Of a stretch of 64,000 bases of DNA, positions 29,864 through 40,778 are shown piece after piece. The stretch spans positions 2,790,001 to 2,854,000 of the forward strand of contig NZ_CP041036.1 of assembly GCF_006385555.1 (NCBI RefSeq). Direction: 5' to 3'. Position 1 is the stretch's first letter. Each line of letters opens with the position of its first letter. The position numbers and the translations under genes were made by a program. This stretch comes from Shewanella polaris. Its GTDB lineage: Bacteria; Pseudomonadota; Gammaproteobacteria; Enterobacterales; Shewanellaceae. The notes under the pieces are model-generated. The model was not told where the DNA came from. It saw only the letters and a list, made by a program, of their open reading frames with translations, and did no database searches.

Positions 29864-30901
29864 GTGACCACTACTACCCCCCTAAGTTACAAAGATGCTG
29901 GCGTTGATATTGATGCTGGTAATGCGTTGGTAAACAACATTAAATCTGCGGTAAAACGCACTCGCCGTCCAGAAGTTATGGGCAATTTAGGTGGTTTTGG
30001 CGCACTATGCGAATTACCGACTAAATATAAACACCCAGTACTCGTTTCTGGCACTGATGGTGTTGGTACCAAATTAAGATTAGCCATTGATTATAAAAAG
30101 CATGACACTGTAGGTGTTGATTTAGTTGCTATGTGTGTCAATGACCTAATTGTTTCAGGTGCTGAGCCACTTTTCTTCCTCGATTACTATGCTACAGGTA
30201 AGCTTGATGTTGAAACTGCAACTTCAGTTGTCAGTGGCATAGCAGAAGGTTGCTTCCAGTCAGGTTGTGCATTAATTGGTGGTGAAACGGCTGAAATGCC
30301 AGGCATGTACGAAGGCGAAGATTACGATCTTGCCGGATTTTGTGTCGGTGTGGTTGAAAAAGCAGACATTATTGATGGCACAAAAGTCAAAGCGGGTGAC
30401 TCATTAATCGCTCTTGGCTCAAGTGGTCCTCATTCAAATGGTTACTCGTTAATTCGGAAGGTATTAGAAGTCAGCAAAGCTGATCCACAACAAGACCTTG
30501 CCGGAAAGCCCTTAATTGACCATCTACTCGAACCGACAAAAATTTATGTTAAATCTTTATTGAAACTGATTGAACAATCAGACATTCACGCAATGGCGCA
30601 TATTACCGGCGGTGGATTCTGGGAAAATATCCCACGCGTCCTTCCTGATGATTGCAAAGCAGTCGTTAAAGGTAACTCTTGGCAGTGGCCTGTTGTATTC
30701 GACTGGTTAATGACAAACGGTAACATTGCACAACATGAAATGTTTCTAACATTTAACTGTGGTGTCGGTATGGTCATTGCGCTACCTACAAATAAAGTTG
30801 ATGCAGCATTAGCGTTATTAACTGCTGAAGGCGAAAATGCTTGGTTAATAGGTGAAATTGCAACTCGTCAAGACGACGAAGAGCAAGTGGAGATCATTTA
30901 A
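29864..30901 (+). CDS. purM: Phosphoribosylformylglycinamidine cyclo-ligase (AIR synthetase)
   Basis: Closes the imidazole ring in purine synthesis, FGAM to AIR, using ATP. The frame opens at an ATG at 29783, but the GTG at 29864 gives exactly 345 residues (same as E. coli), has AGAGG upstream, and begins right before the family N-terminus [17 protein letters not shown]. Other marks are [47 protein letters not shown] and [19 protein letters not shown] near 29812 could be a -10 element that places transcription start after the upstream ATG. It is one operon with purN, with no gap. Confidence 0.95.
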   Translation: MTTTTPLSYKDAGVDIDAGNALVNNIKSAVKRTRRPEVMGNLGGFGALCELPTKYKHPVLVSGTDGVGTKLRLAIDYKKHDTVGVDLVAMCVNDLIVSGAEPLFFLDYYATGKLDVETATSVVSGIAEGCFQSGCALIGGETAEMPGMYEGEDYDLAGFCVGVVEKADIIDGTKVKAGDSLIALGSSGPHSNGYSLIRKVLEVSKADPQQDLAGKPLIDHLLEPTKIYVKSLLKLIEQSDIHAMAHITGGGFWENIPRVLPDDCKAVVKGNSWQWPVVFDWLMTNGNIAQHEMFLTFNCGVGMVIALPTNKVDAALALLTAEGENAWLIGEIATRQDDEEQVEII

Positions 30902-31546
30902 ATGAGCCAAAGCTGTCGTGTTGTGGTACTGATTTCCGGTAGTGGCAGCAATCTTCAAGCTATCATCGATGGCTGTGACGATAACCTAAATGCTGACGTT
31001 GTTGGTGTTATCAGCCACAAACCGGATGCTTATGGATTAATTCGTGCTCATCAAAGCGAAATTGATACCAGTTGTGTTATTCCTTATGCCAATGAAGCTC
31101 GCAGCGATTACGATGCGCGCTTATTAAAGGCAATAGAAAAATACCAACCAGATCTGGTTATTCTTGCTGGATTTATGCGTATTTTAACTGATGAATTAGT
31201 CAGCCATTTTCTCGGTAAAATGATTAATATCCATCCATCATTATTGCCTAAGTATACCGGATTACACACACATCAACGTGCTATAGACTCAGGGGACAAG
31301 GAACATGGCGCTAGCGTTCATTTTGTTATTCCAGAGCTCGATGCTGGTCCAGTGATATTACAAGCTAAAGTCCCTATTTATCCTGAAGATAATGCGGAAG
31401 TCTTAGCCGAACGTGTTCACGAACAAGAACATGCCATTTACCCTCTTGTAGTGAAATGGTTCAGCTTAGGACGTTTAGCTATGACAGATGGTAAAGCCTA
31501 TTTGGATGGAGAGTTAATTGGTCTGACAGGTTACGCACCAGACTAA
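30902..31546 (+). CDS. purN: Phosphoribosylglycinamide formyltransferase
   Basis: Transfers the formyl group from 10-formyl-THF to GAR in purine synthesis. 214 residues (E. coli 212). Marks are VLISGSGSNLQAIID (phosphate loop), LAGFMRILT, and the catalytic INIHPSLLPKYTGLHTHQRAI with Asn and His, followed by the Asp of ELDAGPVI. It starts immediately after the purM stop, so the two are probably coupled. Confidence 0.97.
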   Translation: MSQSCRVVVLISGSGSNLQAIIDGCDDNLNADVVGVISHKPDAYGLIRAHQSEIDTSCVIPYANEARSDYDARLLKAIEKYQPDLVILAGFMRILTDELVSHFLGKMINIHPSLLPKYTGLHTHQRAIDSGDKEHGASVHFVIPELDAGPVILQAKVPIYPEDNAEVLAERVHEQEHAIYPLVVKWFSLGRLAMTDGKAYLDGELIGLTGYAPD

Positions 31547-31577
31547 AATCAAATAATTCATACTAAGTCTTTATTAT

Positions 31578-31616
31578 CCATAAAAAACCTCACTAATTAG
31601 CGAGGTTTTTTTATGG
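31578..31616. terminator. Bidirectional terminator between purN and cysB
   Basis: CCATAAAAAACCTC pairs with GAGGTTTTTTTATGG across a 10-base loop; A- and T-rich flanks serve both convergent genes. Confidence 0.85.
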
Positions 31617-31637
31617 ATTAGCTTTCGTAAATAATAA

Positions 31638-33003
<1,366 letters not shown>

Positions 33004-33783
33004 ATGTCCTTAATTTTGATATTAATTCTTATTGGGGCGCTATTACTGCTGATAATCGGCTTTAGTATTGTCCAGCAACAAAAAGAACGCGCAGAAGCCG
33101 AGCGTAGAGTAGAAATGTCTCGACAACGAGCCATCATAGACGAAACCGATAATGTCTTATCTAATACTGGTATGACCCCATCTTCTAGCCATATAATGCT
33201 AGTACTTTATCGTCGAATTAAAGATGCTTTAGAGCAATCAATTGTCCATTCTTCTGGTCAACTAAAGTCTGATTATGAACGCCGTTTAGCTGATATAAAA
33301 ACGCAAATATCCACAGTATCAAGTTCACCAGCCCAAGTCCCTGCTATTGAGAATTTTCGCTTACCTGATAATGATAGACAAGTTTTAGAATTAGTAAAAA
33401 CCCTTAAAAAGCTTAAAGCTATTTTACGAGCTGAACATAATAAAGGAAAAGTTGACCCCTCTATTTTTGTACAAGAAGAAATGCGTATTGATAGCCTGCA
33501 ATTGAGGATCAATGTTGAGTCGATGATTAGTCGAGCTCGTGCCGCATGTTTTATGAAACAATACGGTTCCAGCAAACAGATGGTCACTAAAGCCTTAAAC
33601 ACATTGCACACCATCAAAGCGCAGACGCCTAATGATCCTTTTATAGCCCGCAAAGTAGATGAGGCGAAATTATTGCTCGATGAAATAATGGGAGCTCAAA
33701 AGAATAGTGAGCCAAGCGCACCAAAACAGAAAAAAGAAGGCGATGATCTGGATATGTTGTTCCAACCTAAAAAGAAATGGTAG
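33004..33783 (+). CDS. Membrane-anchored coiled-coil protein of unknown function
   Basis: A 259-residue protein. One N-terminal membrane helix (residues 3-23, LILILILIGALLLLIIGFSI) is followed by a charged, Gln/Glu/Arg-rich helical region (about 25-50). A helical domain then contains two or three heptad-like segments and an even spread of Lys and Glu. The C-terminus is hydrophilic and ends QPKKKW. The likely topology is N-out with a cytoplasmic body. No family is recognised. CCTTT before the ATG gives little ribosome-site information. It ends at a terminator and stands alone. Confidence 0.75.
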   Translation: MSLILILILIGALLLLIIGFSIVQQQKERAEAERRVEMSRQRAIIDETDNVLSNTGMTPSSSHIMLVLYRRIKDALEQSIVHSSGQLKSDYERRLADIKTQISTVSSSPAQVPAIENFRLPDNDRQVLELVKTLKKLKAILRAEHNKGKVDPSIFVQEEMRIDSLQLRINVESMISRARAACFMKQYGSSKQMVTKALNTLHTIKAQTPNDPFIARKVDEAKLLLDEIMGAQKNSEPSAPKQKKEGDDLDMLFQPKKKW

Positions 33784-33804
33784 GTTGATTGTCATCAATG
33801 AATA

Positions 33805-33834
33805 AAACGAGCCTCATTTAGAGGCTTTTTTATT
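33805..33834 (+). terminator. Terminator after the membrane coiled-coil gene
   Basis: GCCTC, loop ATTTA, GAGGC, then six T. Confidence 0.8.
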
Positions 33835-34540
33835 ATAGCCAAGTCAATCTGATACTAAATTTGCGTTATTTTTTAACCATAAAAAAAATACAAATAAATA
33901 CATAAGGTTACTAAAGCAACCTAGGAAGATAAACAAAGTTGTCCACAGAATTTGTGGATAACAATTTTAGACATCCGGTATCACAAATTAGGAGTAATAA
34001 AGAACCTAATGCTCAAACATTACTCCTTTATGCTAATAAGAGTACCTTATAAAATGCTAATCACCCATAACTTATAAAGTAACATCTTATAAATTGTGTA
34101 TCCTTGTCTAACCGTATTTTAATAAGATATGACACGCCTTATTTATTGCGTCAAGTCATTCTAATCAAAGTGCTCACTTTCTCAACTATTCGAACACATA
34201 ATCGCTTCTTCAATGCCTATTATCACAACCCAATATTATTCAACCATATCCCAAGTAGTAAACTAAACATTGTTTAGTCAGTTACGGAATATGGAATTTA
34301 TCATACTAGAACACCTAATAACCTTGCACCGACACTGTTTAATCATCAAGTGGACTACTCAACATTGATATCATTTAGTATCAATAAACGAAAGTACCAA
34401 ACCAATAATTTAGGATTTAGAACCTAAATGTTTTGATATCATGTTCCATACTCGTATTATTTTTATTATACCTATCCTTGTCAGCGATGGCATAAATCAG
34501 GATACTAGCAACAAAATAATATAAACAGTAAAAGGGCTTT
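33835..34540. other. Long AT-rich gap with two palindromic sites
   Basis: About 700 bases without an ORF of note. It contains a pair of inverted DnaA-like boxes (described separately), a perfect 7-1-7 palindrome CTAAACA-T-TGTTTAG near 34263-34277 and a shorter TTTAGG/CCTAAA pair near 34410-34430. The right end holds the promoter of the following lipoprotein gene. Confidence 0.4.
33939..33961. promoter_or_regulatory. Inverted pair of DnaA-box-like 9-mers
   Basis: TTGTCCACA (33939-33947) and TGTGGATAA (33953-33961, perfect box on the minus strand) face each other with 5 bases between. The consensus is TTATCCACA. The region is not an origin: there is no gene context such as dnaA, gidA or mnmG. 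Confidence 0.4.
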
Positions 34541-34981
34541 ATGCTAAAAATAACTTCCATAAAAATGTTGCCTTTGTTTCTGTTGTTCATCCTCACTGCA
34601 TGCAGTCAATCAGATGATCTACTCTCACCAGAACAAGTTACACTTGGTTTCTTTAATGCTATTTATGTTGAACGTGATGTTAAGAAAGCAGAAAGGTTTG
34701 TCGCCCCAGATCTCAAAGAAATAATGGATCATTATCATATTGCATCACAGGTGCAAAGACATGTATTAGGTTTATCCATGAGTCAGGTCACTATCTCTAT
34801 TGATGAAATTGATATCGACTTTTTCCGAAAATTTACCGATGATGTTACTGTAAAAGTCAAAATAGAAGGGTTAAAAGGCGGCGAAAACTGGATTGACGAT
34901 CGTACAATCCGTCTCCATAAAAACGCCAATTCTTGGATTATTGTTGATATATTACTTGAAAAAGGTCGTATTGAAGGTTGA
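34541..34981 (+). CDS. Small lipoprotein of unknown function (NTF2-like fold possible)
   Basis: 146 residues with a lipobox FILTAC placing the lipidated Cys at 21, then a Ser/Asp-rich start to the mature protein. The body (about 30-146) has the pattern of small DUF4878-like or SnoaL-like domains: an early helix SPEQVTLGFFNAIYVERDVKKAERFV, then strands (VTISIDEIDIDFF, VTVKVKIEG, SWIIVDILLEKG). The family call is inference from layout. It is followed by a hexamer repeat and a bidirectional terminator. Confidence 0.75.
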   Translation: MLKITSIKMLPLFLLFILTACSQSDDLLSPEQVTLGFFNAIYVERDVKKAERFVAPDLKEIMDHYHIASQVQRHVLGLSMSQVTISIDEIDIDFFRKFTDDVTVKVKIEGLKGGENWIDDRTIRLHKNANSWIIVDILLEKGRIEG

Positions 34982-34994
34982 TATTTTGTCGTTA

Positions 34995-35024
34995 ATTGGT
35001 ATTGGTATTGGTATTGGTATTGGT
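34995..35024 (+). repeat. Five tandem copies of ATTGGT
   Basis: A perfect 30-base microsatellite of period 6, 14 bases after the lipoprotein stop. The period keeps frame, so it is not a classic phase switch. Confidence 0.9.
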
Positions 35025-35136
35025 ATTCTAATAATATTCAAAAGCAAAACATTATCGAGTGCTAATAGCAAAACGGCACCTATTATTTAGGCATCATCCT
35101 GATTAAATTGATCATGAAAGACATCAACAACCCAAT

Positions 35137-35165
35137 AAAAATAGCAGCCTAAGCTGCTATTTTTA
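35137..35165. terminator. Bidirectional terminator
   Basis: ATAGCAGC, loop CTAA, GCTGCTAT, with A's before and T's after. It lies between the lipoprotein gene (plus) and a small minus-strand ORF. Confidence 0.85.
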
Positions 35166-35232
35166 TTTCGATGCCGGAGTATTTAATGTACCGACTCTTT
35201 AGTCATAACATCAATATGCTCGTTCAATCGTC

Positions 35233-35313
35233 TTATTCTTCATCAGAAGGTAAAGACTCTAACACGTCATCTTTTACTTGATAGTAAGCATTTTCGTATT
35301 CATGAACTTCCAT
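35233..35313 (-). CDS. Possible 26-residue acidic small protein
   Basis: ATG at 35313 with GGAGT exactly 5 bases upstream. It encodes 26 residues beginning MEVHEYENAYYQVKDD and ending LPSDEE, strongly acidic (about 9 Asp/Glu) with three Tyr and no membrane segment. A terminator (35137-35165) follows in the same direction, and the gene is separate from hrpA, whose own terminator lies upstream. No family is recognised. Ribosome site plus terminator support translation, but the size leaves it uncertain. Confidence 0.4.
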   Translation of the reverse strand: MEVHEYENAYYQVKDDVLESLPSDEE

Positions 35314-35716
35314 AATAACTCCAATCTTTTTAGGTCGTTTTGTAGGGGAAGGCCTGTCTTATTTTATTCAACTACATGATGCTATATACACAATACATAC
35401 AACAAAAACTGAAGTTGGGAATGACATTTACCTTACAGAGAGAAGATTAACAATCACGTTATTCTTGCCTTAGAGTATATCAATAGTCAGATCACATTTA
35501 AACCATAATTACGAAAAACTTTCAGTTCTGTTGCAAGGATAGTATGTAAAACGCCTTAAATCGGTGATTTTTTCTAATAATCATGAAAGTCATTTAATAA
35601 TTAAAACATTAAAATGAAAGCTATTCTGAATTTTCACTTAAAAAACCTCCGAACTACTTAAACCAATTTGATAATTAATAAGTTGAATTTAAAAGCTTTA
35701 CTCAAAAGCATAAACA
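35314..35716. other. Gap upstream of the small ORF
   Basis: An AT-rich stretch with weak -10 candidates (TATATA, TAAAAT) for the small ORF. I see no other feature. Confidence 0.35.
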
Positions 35717-35749
35717 ATAAAAAACCGATATCACCTAAGTAACATCGGT
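35717..35749 (-). terminator. Terminator of hrpA
   Basis: On the minus strand ACCGAT and ATCGGT pair around a partly self-paired loop, followed by TTTTTTATTG; 40 bases past the hrpA stop. Confidence 0.75.
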
Positions 35750-35788
35750 ATAATTTACATCTTCATGAATTAACAAAATTGATTACGA

Positions 35789-38700
35789 TTACACTTGGCT
35801 AATATGATTTAACACTCGTTTTTCTGAAATTGGGTAAGCGGTGCCAAGTACTTGAGCAAAGCATGACACCCGATACTCTTCTATCATCCAGCGGGCTTCA
35901 ATCAATGCTTCAGGGATCGGTTGCGAACGTGGCACTTTGGCTAATTGAGCGGTTAACGCCTCTTGAACTTTAGCAATACTGTGCATATGTAATCTATCGC
36001 GCGTGGGATCAACTGGCAGCTTTTCCAGTCTATTCTCAATAGCTTTTAAATAACGGGCTACGTCAGTTAATCGTTGCCAGCCACAGTCTTCGACAAATCC
36101 TTTATAAACTAGGCTATCCAGCTGAGTTTGAATATCACTCATCGCAAACGCAATATCAAAGCTAATTTTTCCTTTTAAACGTTTTTTAATTCGTTGATAA
36201 ATGGTCAAAACTTTCTCTACGTTCAATGCAAGAATTTCCGCAGTAGGATTGAGTTCTTGGCGAACCCATTCTTTTGCTTGCTCGAATTGTTGTTCGTTAC
36301 GAATATCTAATTGCTTTTGATCTAGCAACTGCTGTACTGCTGCATTAATAATATCTTCAATTAATATCTGTACTTGTCCAAAAGGATTAAAGTACATCGC
36401 AAGCTTAGCTTTATTAGGCAATGCTTGCTGCAAGTGCTTCACTGGCGAGGGAATATTAATCAATAATAATCTGCGTAGTCCGACTCGATGATGTCGTTTT
36501 GCTTCATGTTCATCATCAAATAACTTAATCGCCACATCGGTTTTGTTGTCAATTAATGCCGGATATGCTTTAACTTCGTAGTTACCTTTACGCTGCTGAT
36601 ATTGAGCTGGTAAATCACCGAATGACCACGTAGTGATGGCCTGTTGCTCAATACCTTTGTCTGCGACTTTACGGATTGCTTTGGCGACAACACCTTGCAA
36701 TTGACCTTTTAACAGTTCTAAATCACGGCCTTGTGCAACTAAACGACCTTGATCATCTTCAATCTTAAAGTTCATCTTAAGATGTTCTGTTAATTGAGTT
36801 AAATCAAAATCATCAGCAGAAATACGCACGCCACTCATGCGCAGCAATTGTTTACACATGGAATCAAGCATTGATAACTCAAACGGCTTCATTGCTTGAT
36901 AACATGCCCGGGCATAGTCAGGAGCAGGTACAAAATTGCGCCGTAAGTTTTTTGGCAAAGACTTAATCAATGCGATTAACTTTTCTTCTCGTAATCCTGG
37001 TACTAACCAATCAAAATCACTGTCGTCAATTTGATTGATGAGTGCCACTGGAATGTGTACCGATACACCATCATCCGCATTGCCAGGTTCAAAGTGATAA
37101 CTAACTGTTAAAGCCAAATTCCCTTTATGCCATACTTCGGGAAAGTCTAAAGCCGAAATATGATCGGCACTGCGTTGCATTAATAATGCTTGGCTGTAAT
37201 CGAGTAAATCAGGGGTTTGTTGACGGGCTTTTTTCCACCATGCAAAAAACAATGGTGCGTTATAAATCCCTTCGGGCACCAATGGTTCGTAAAAGTCCAC
37301 TAGAACTTGTTCATCGACCAAAATATCGCGTCGACGAGATTTATGCTCTAAAGACTCGATATCATTAAGTAACTTTTGGTTGTTAACAAAAAAAGCTTCT
37401 TTTGTTTGCAACTGCCCTTCTGCTAAGGCGCTACGGATAAATATTTCACGGGCTTCTACGGCATCGATAGGACCATATTGCACTCGACGGCGGTTGACTA
37501 TGGTTAAGCCATAAAGCACCTGATTTTCAAGTGCAATAACGCTGCCTGCTTTGGCTTCAAAATGAGGTTCAAGATAATTCTTTTTCACTAAATGCGCGGC
37601 TAGTGGCTCTAACCATTCAGGCTCAATTTTAGCGCAGCAACGAGCAAATAATCGTGAAGTTTCAGTTAACTCAGCGGCCATAATCCACTTAGGACCTTTC
37701 TTAGCTAATGGCGATCCAGGAAATACAAAAAACTTGCGGTTTCGTGCCCCTAAATATTCGTTGTTTTCACCTTTAAAACCAACATGACTTAGCAAGCCTG
37801 ACAATAATGCTTTATGCAACTGGTCGTAACTGGCAGCACTGTCATTAATACGCCATTTCAATTCATGTACAGCTTGTTTCACTTGGGTATACAGATCTTG
37901 CCATTCGCGTACTCGTAAATAGGCTAAATATTCATCGCGACATTGTTTTCTAAATTGACTGGCTGACAACTCTCGTTTTTGATCTTTAACGTGGTCCCAT
38001 AATTTAACCCAACTGGCGAAATCAGAGTCTTTATCAGCATAACGACGATGGCACTCGTCGGCCGCTTGTTTCTTCTCTGCGGGACGTTCTCGTGGGTCTT
38101 GAATCGACAAACCAGCAGTAATAACTAATGCTTCGTGTAGACAACCTAATTGATTCGCTTCAATGACCATTCTAGCCAAACGCGGATCAAGTGGGATTTT
38201 AGATAGATCTTTGCCTAATGGAGTTAGGACTAATTCATCACGAGATTTTTTCACAGCTTGCAACTCTTCAAGCAATAAAAAACCGTCTCTAATGTGTTTT
38301 TGATCCGGTGGCTGAATAAATGGAAATCCGGCTATGTCGCCTAAACCAATCGACAACATGTGTAAAATGACAGAAGCTAGATTGGTACGCAAAATTTCAG
38401 GATCTGTAAATTCGGGACGCTGAATAAAATCCATTTCATCGTATAGTCGAATACAAATACCCGGACCAACACGCCCACAACGTCCTTGACGCTGATTAGC
38501 ACTGGCTTGTGAGATAGGTTCTATCGGTAAACGCTGTACTTTGGTACGGTAACTATAACGGCTTATGCGTGCGGTACCAGGGTCAATAACATAACGGATC
38601 CCAGGCACGGTTAATGACGTTTCGGCAACGTTGGTGGCCAATACAATACGGCGACCAATATGGCTTTTAAAGACCTTAGATTGTTCACCATAAGAAAGAC

Positions 38701-39664
38701 GCGCGTAAAGAGGTAAAATTTCAGTATCGCGATATTGCTGTTTATTAAGTAAATCTGCGGTATCGCGAATTTCGCGCTCGCCATTCATAAATATCAATAT
38801 ATCGCCAGGCCCCGCAGCCATTAACTCATCTACGGCGGCAAAAATACCATCACTGACATCTAAATCTTCATCAGTATCACGCACTAAAGGGCGATAACGA
38901 GTTTCAACTTCAAAAGTACGCCCAGATACTTCAATAACAGGCGCGTTATTAAAGTGTTTTGAAAAACGATCGACATCAATGGTCGCCGAAGTAATAATCA
39001 CTTTTAAGTCAGGACGTTTCTTTAATACCTGTTTAAGGTACCCCAATATAAAATCAATGTTTAAGCTACGTTCATGTGCCTCATCAATAATAATGGCATC
39101 ATACTGGTTGAGAAATCGGTCTGAGGTAAGTTCAGCCAGCAAAATACCGTCAGTCATCAATTTAATGTAACTGTGGTCACTCATGGCATCAGCAAATCGA
39201 ACTTTAAAGCCAACAACTTCACCTAATGGGCTGTTAAGTTCATCAGCAATACGGTTCGCAACACTTCGAGCGGCAAGACGACGAGGTTGAGTATGACCAA
39301 TTAAACCTCGTGTACCTAAACCCAGCTCAAGACAAATTTTAGGTAACTGGGTTGTTTTACCCGAGCCTGTTTCGCCCGCCACAATTACCACTTGATTATT
39401 GGCAATGGCAGAGGCAATATCATCACGCTTTTGTGACACTGGAAGTTCATCAGGGTAACTGATGGTGGGTCTAGAGTGTAAGCGCTGTTGCGCTTTCGCA
39501 TAGGCTCGCTGGGCAGCTTCGGTTAACTGCGCTAACGTTTGGGATTTTTTTTCAGACTCAGCTTCTTTATTAACACGATACAAACGACGACGAATTTTAG
39601 CAGCATCGGTTTGATAACAAAGATTGAGATATGCTTTAGATAGCGGGTGAAGGTCCGAATTCAA
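35789..39664 (-). CDS. hrpA: ATP-dependent RNA helicase HrpA
   Basis: A DEAH-box helicase of 1291 residues (E. coli 1300) that acts on mRNA and, in E. coli, resolves stalled or collided ribosomes. Walker A is GETGSGKT (97-104), Walker B DEAH (194-197), motif III SAT and motif VI QRQGRCGRVGPG. The HA2/OB helicase-associated domains and the long HrpA-only C-terminal region (DUF3418) follow. The start is a TTG at 39664 with AAGGGAACC upstream; the next ATG lies well inside and would cut the family N-terminus. Monocistronic. Confidence 0.95.
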   Translation of the reverse strand: MNSDLHPLSKAYLNLCYQTDAAKIRRRLYRVNKEAESEKKSQTLAQLTEAAQRAYAKAQQRLHSRPTISYPDELPVSQKRDDIASAIANNQVVIVAGETGSGKTTQLPKICLELGLGTRGLIGHTQPRRLAARSVANRIADELNSPLGEVVGFKVRFADAMSDHSYIKLMTDGILLAELTSDRFLNQYDAIIIDEAHERSLNIDFILGYLKQVLKKRPDLKVIITSATIDVDRFSKHFNNAPVIEVSGRTFEVETRYRPLVRDTDEDLDVSDGIFAAVDELMAAGPGDILIFMNGEREIRDTADLLNKQQYRDTEILPLYARLSYGEQSKVFKSHIGRRIVLATNVAETSLTVPGIRYVIDPGTARISRYSYRTKVQRLPIEPISQASANQRQGRCGRVGPGICIRLYDEMDFIQRPEFTDPEILRTNLASVILHMLSIGLGDIAGFPFIQPPDQKHIRDGFLLLEELQAVKKSRDELVLTPLGKDLSKIPLDPRLARMVIEANQLGCLHEALVITAGLSIQDPRERPAEKKQAADECHRRYADKDSDFASWVKLWDHVKDQKRELSASQFRKQCRDEYLAYLRVREWQDLYTQVKQAVHELKWRINDSAASYDQLHKALLSGLLSHVGFKGENNEYLGARNRKFFVFPGSPLAKKGPKWIMAAELTETSRLFARCCAKIEPEWLEPLAAHLVKKNYLEPHFEAKAGSVIALENQVLYGLTIVNRRRVQYGPIDAVEAREIFIRSALAEGQLQTKEAFFVNNQKLLNDIESLEHKSRRRDILVDEQVLVDFYEPLVPEGIYNAPLFFAWWKKARQQTPDLLDYSQALLMQRSADHISALDFPEVWHKGNLALTVSYHFEPGNADDGVSVHIPVALINQIDDSDFDWLVPGLREEKLIALIKSLPKNLRRNFVPAPDYARACYQAMKPFELSMLDSMCKQLLRMSGVRISADDFDLTQLTEHLKMNFKIEDDQGRLVAQGRDLELLKGQLQGVVAKAIRKVADKGIEQQAITTWSFGDLPAQYQQRKGNYEVKAYPALIDNKTDVAIKLFDDEHEAKRHHRVGLRRLLLINIPSPVKHLQQALPNKAKLAMYFNPFGQVQILIEDIINAAVQQLLDQKQLDIRNEQQFEQAKEWVRQELNPTAEILALNVEKVLTIYQRIKKRLKGKISFDIAFAMSDIQTQLDSLVYKGFVEDCGWQRLTDVARYLKAIENRLEKLPVDPTRDRLHMHSIAKVQEALTAQLAKVPRSQPIPEALIEARWMIEEYRVSCFAQVLGTAYPISEKRVLNHISQV

Positions 39665-39741
39665 AACTGGTTCCCTTGCTTACATCGAAAAAAGCGATCC
39701 TAGCAAGGAAAACAGTATAATGGTATTGATTTTAACGATTG

Positions 39742-40158
39742 TTAAGCTGGAGATAAGTAACACTGCTGCATGTAAATATTCATCGCCTTAAGCACATTGG
39801 TGCGATTTATGGTACCAATGACTTTCCCCTCTTTTAATACTGGATAAATTTTCGGCTTTGCACCCAACATTTGTTCCGCGAGTTCTAAAATACTGTCATC
39901 CGGCGCAACCGTCAAAACAGGGCTTTTCATGCAATCTTGTACGGTACTTGTCATATCGCAATGGTAACTGCTTTTTAACATTACTGATAAACAATCTTGT
40001 TGCGACAAAAAACCGACTAGCTTGCCGAAATGATCAACAACTGGAGCCCCATTTTTATTACTATCAAGTAATTTTTCAACAGCAATTGCCAGCGACATCT
40101 CAGCGGTTAAAAGTATTGGACGTCTATCCATATAATCTTTAATTTTAATTGAATCCAT
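39742..40158 (-). CDS. Tandem CBS-domain protein
   Basis: 138 residues forming one Bateman module. CBS1 is about 5-60 (KIKDYMDRRPILLTAEMSLAIAVEKLLDSNKNGAPVVDHFGKLVGFLSQQD) and CBS2 about 72-130 (VQDCMKSPVLTVAPDDSILELAEQML... KIYPVLKEGKVIGTINRTNVLKAM). Such stand-alone modules bind adenosine nucleotides and regulate partners. The partner is unknown. It lies between hrpA and the disrupted peptidase gene, all on the same strand. Confidence 0.9.
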   Translation of the reverse strand: MDSIKIKDYMDRRPILLTAEMSLAIAVEKLLDSNKNGAPVVDHFGKLVGFLSQQDCLSVMLKSSYHCDMTSTVQDCMKSPVLTVAPDDSILELAEQMLGAKPKIYPVLKEGKVIGTINRTNVLKAMNIYMQQCYLSPA

Positions 40159-40354
40159 ATTTCCCCCAAATGCACGCTAATTGACAACGTGCTTAGTAAA
40201 ACTCGTTATTCAATTCATAATGAATCAACCTATGAGTACTCACTTGATTAAGTCTAGTCAATAATGGCCCAATGGATAGATAATAAAACCGATTGTATTA
40301 ACCTACTGTATTTGGCAATAGTATTAACAATGCTTAATTCAAAGCGGCTAAAAC

Positions 40355-40710
40355 TTACTTGTCACGCCAGATCATAATATTCGCCTGTTGGCCTTTGCTT
40401 CGTGTTGCACGGTACATACCTTCGGTATTGAATGGTGTAGCGATATTACCTCGTTCGTCTATGGCTATGACCCCACCCGTTCCACCTGCCGAGAGCAAGC
40501 GTTGGTTAATGACTTCATCAGCGGCTTGAATAATCGATAACTGTTGGTATTTCACTTTCGCACATATGTCACCCGCCACCTTATAACGAATAAAATACTC
40601 ACCGTGACCTGTCGCTGATACAGCACAAACGCCATTTTCAGCATAGGTTCCGGCACCAATAACAGGGGAATCACCAATACGACCAAAACGTTTTGCTGTC
40701 ATATCTCCGG
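40355..40710 (-). pseudogene. 3' part of isoaspartyl peptidase/L-asparaginase gene, split by the mobile element
   Basis: Encodes the last about 117 residues of a plant-type asparaginase (Ntn hydrolase) beta subunit: GDMTAKRFGRIGDSPVIGAGTYA, GTGGVIAIDERGNIATPFNTEGMYRA. The reading frame continues across the junction (ACC GGA GAT ATG ACA) in the same phase as the 5' part near 46.5 kb. An ATG at 40702 could start a fragment, but it has no role on its own because the nucleophile Thr is encoded on the other fragment. Confidence 0.9.
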
Positions 40711-40724
40711 TTGGTGGTATTAAC
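40697..40724. other. attL, left junction of the serine-recombinase element
   Basis: Gene-derived sequence (ATATCTCCG) meets element sequence (TGGTGGTATT) around a shared GT at 40710-40711. The right-hand element arm matches, in inverted form, the arm at the right junction. Confidence 0.7.
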
Positions 40725-40778
40725 TAAGCAACAAAAGGGTTATGCTAGTTGCAACAGCCACCTATAGTGAACCTGATA

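Noticed and set aside
34893..35090. 65-codon frame with a GIGIGIGI stretch
   Set aside because: It overlaps the end of the lipoprotein gene in another frame, and the Gly-Ile run is only the ATTGGT microsatellite translated. No start signal.
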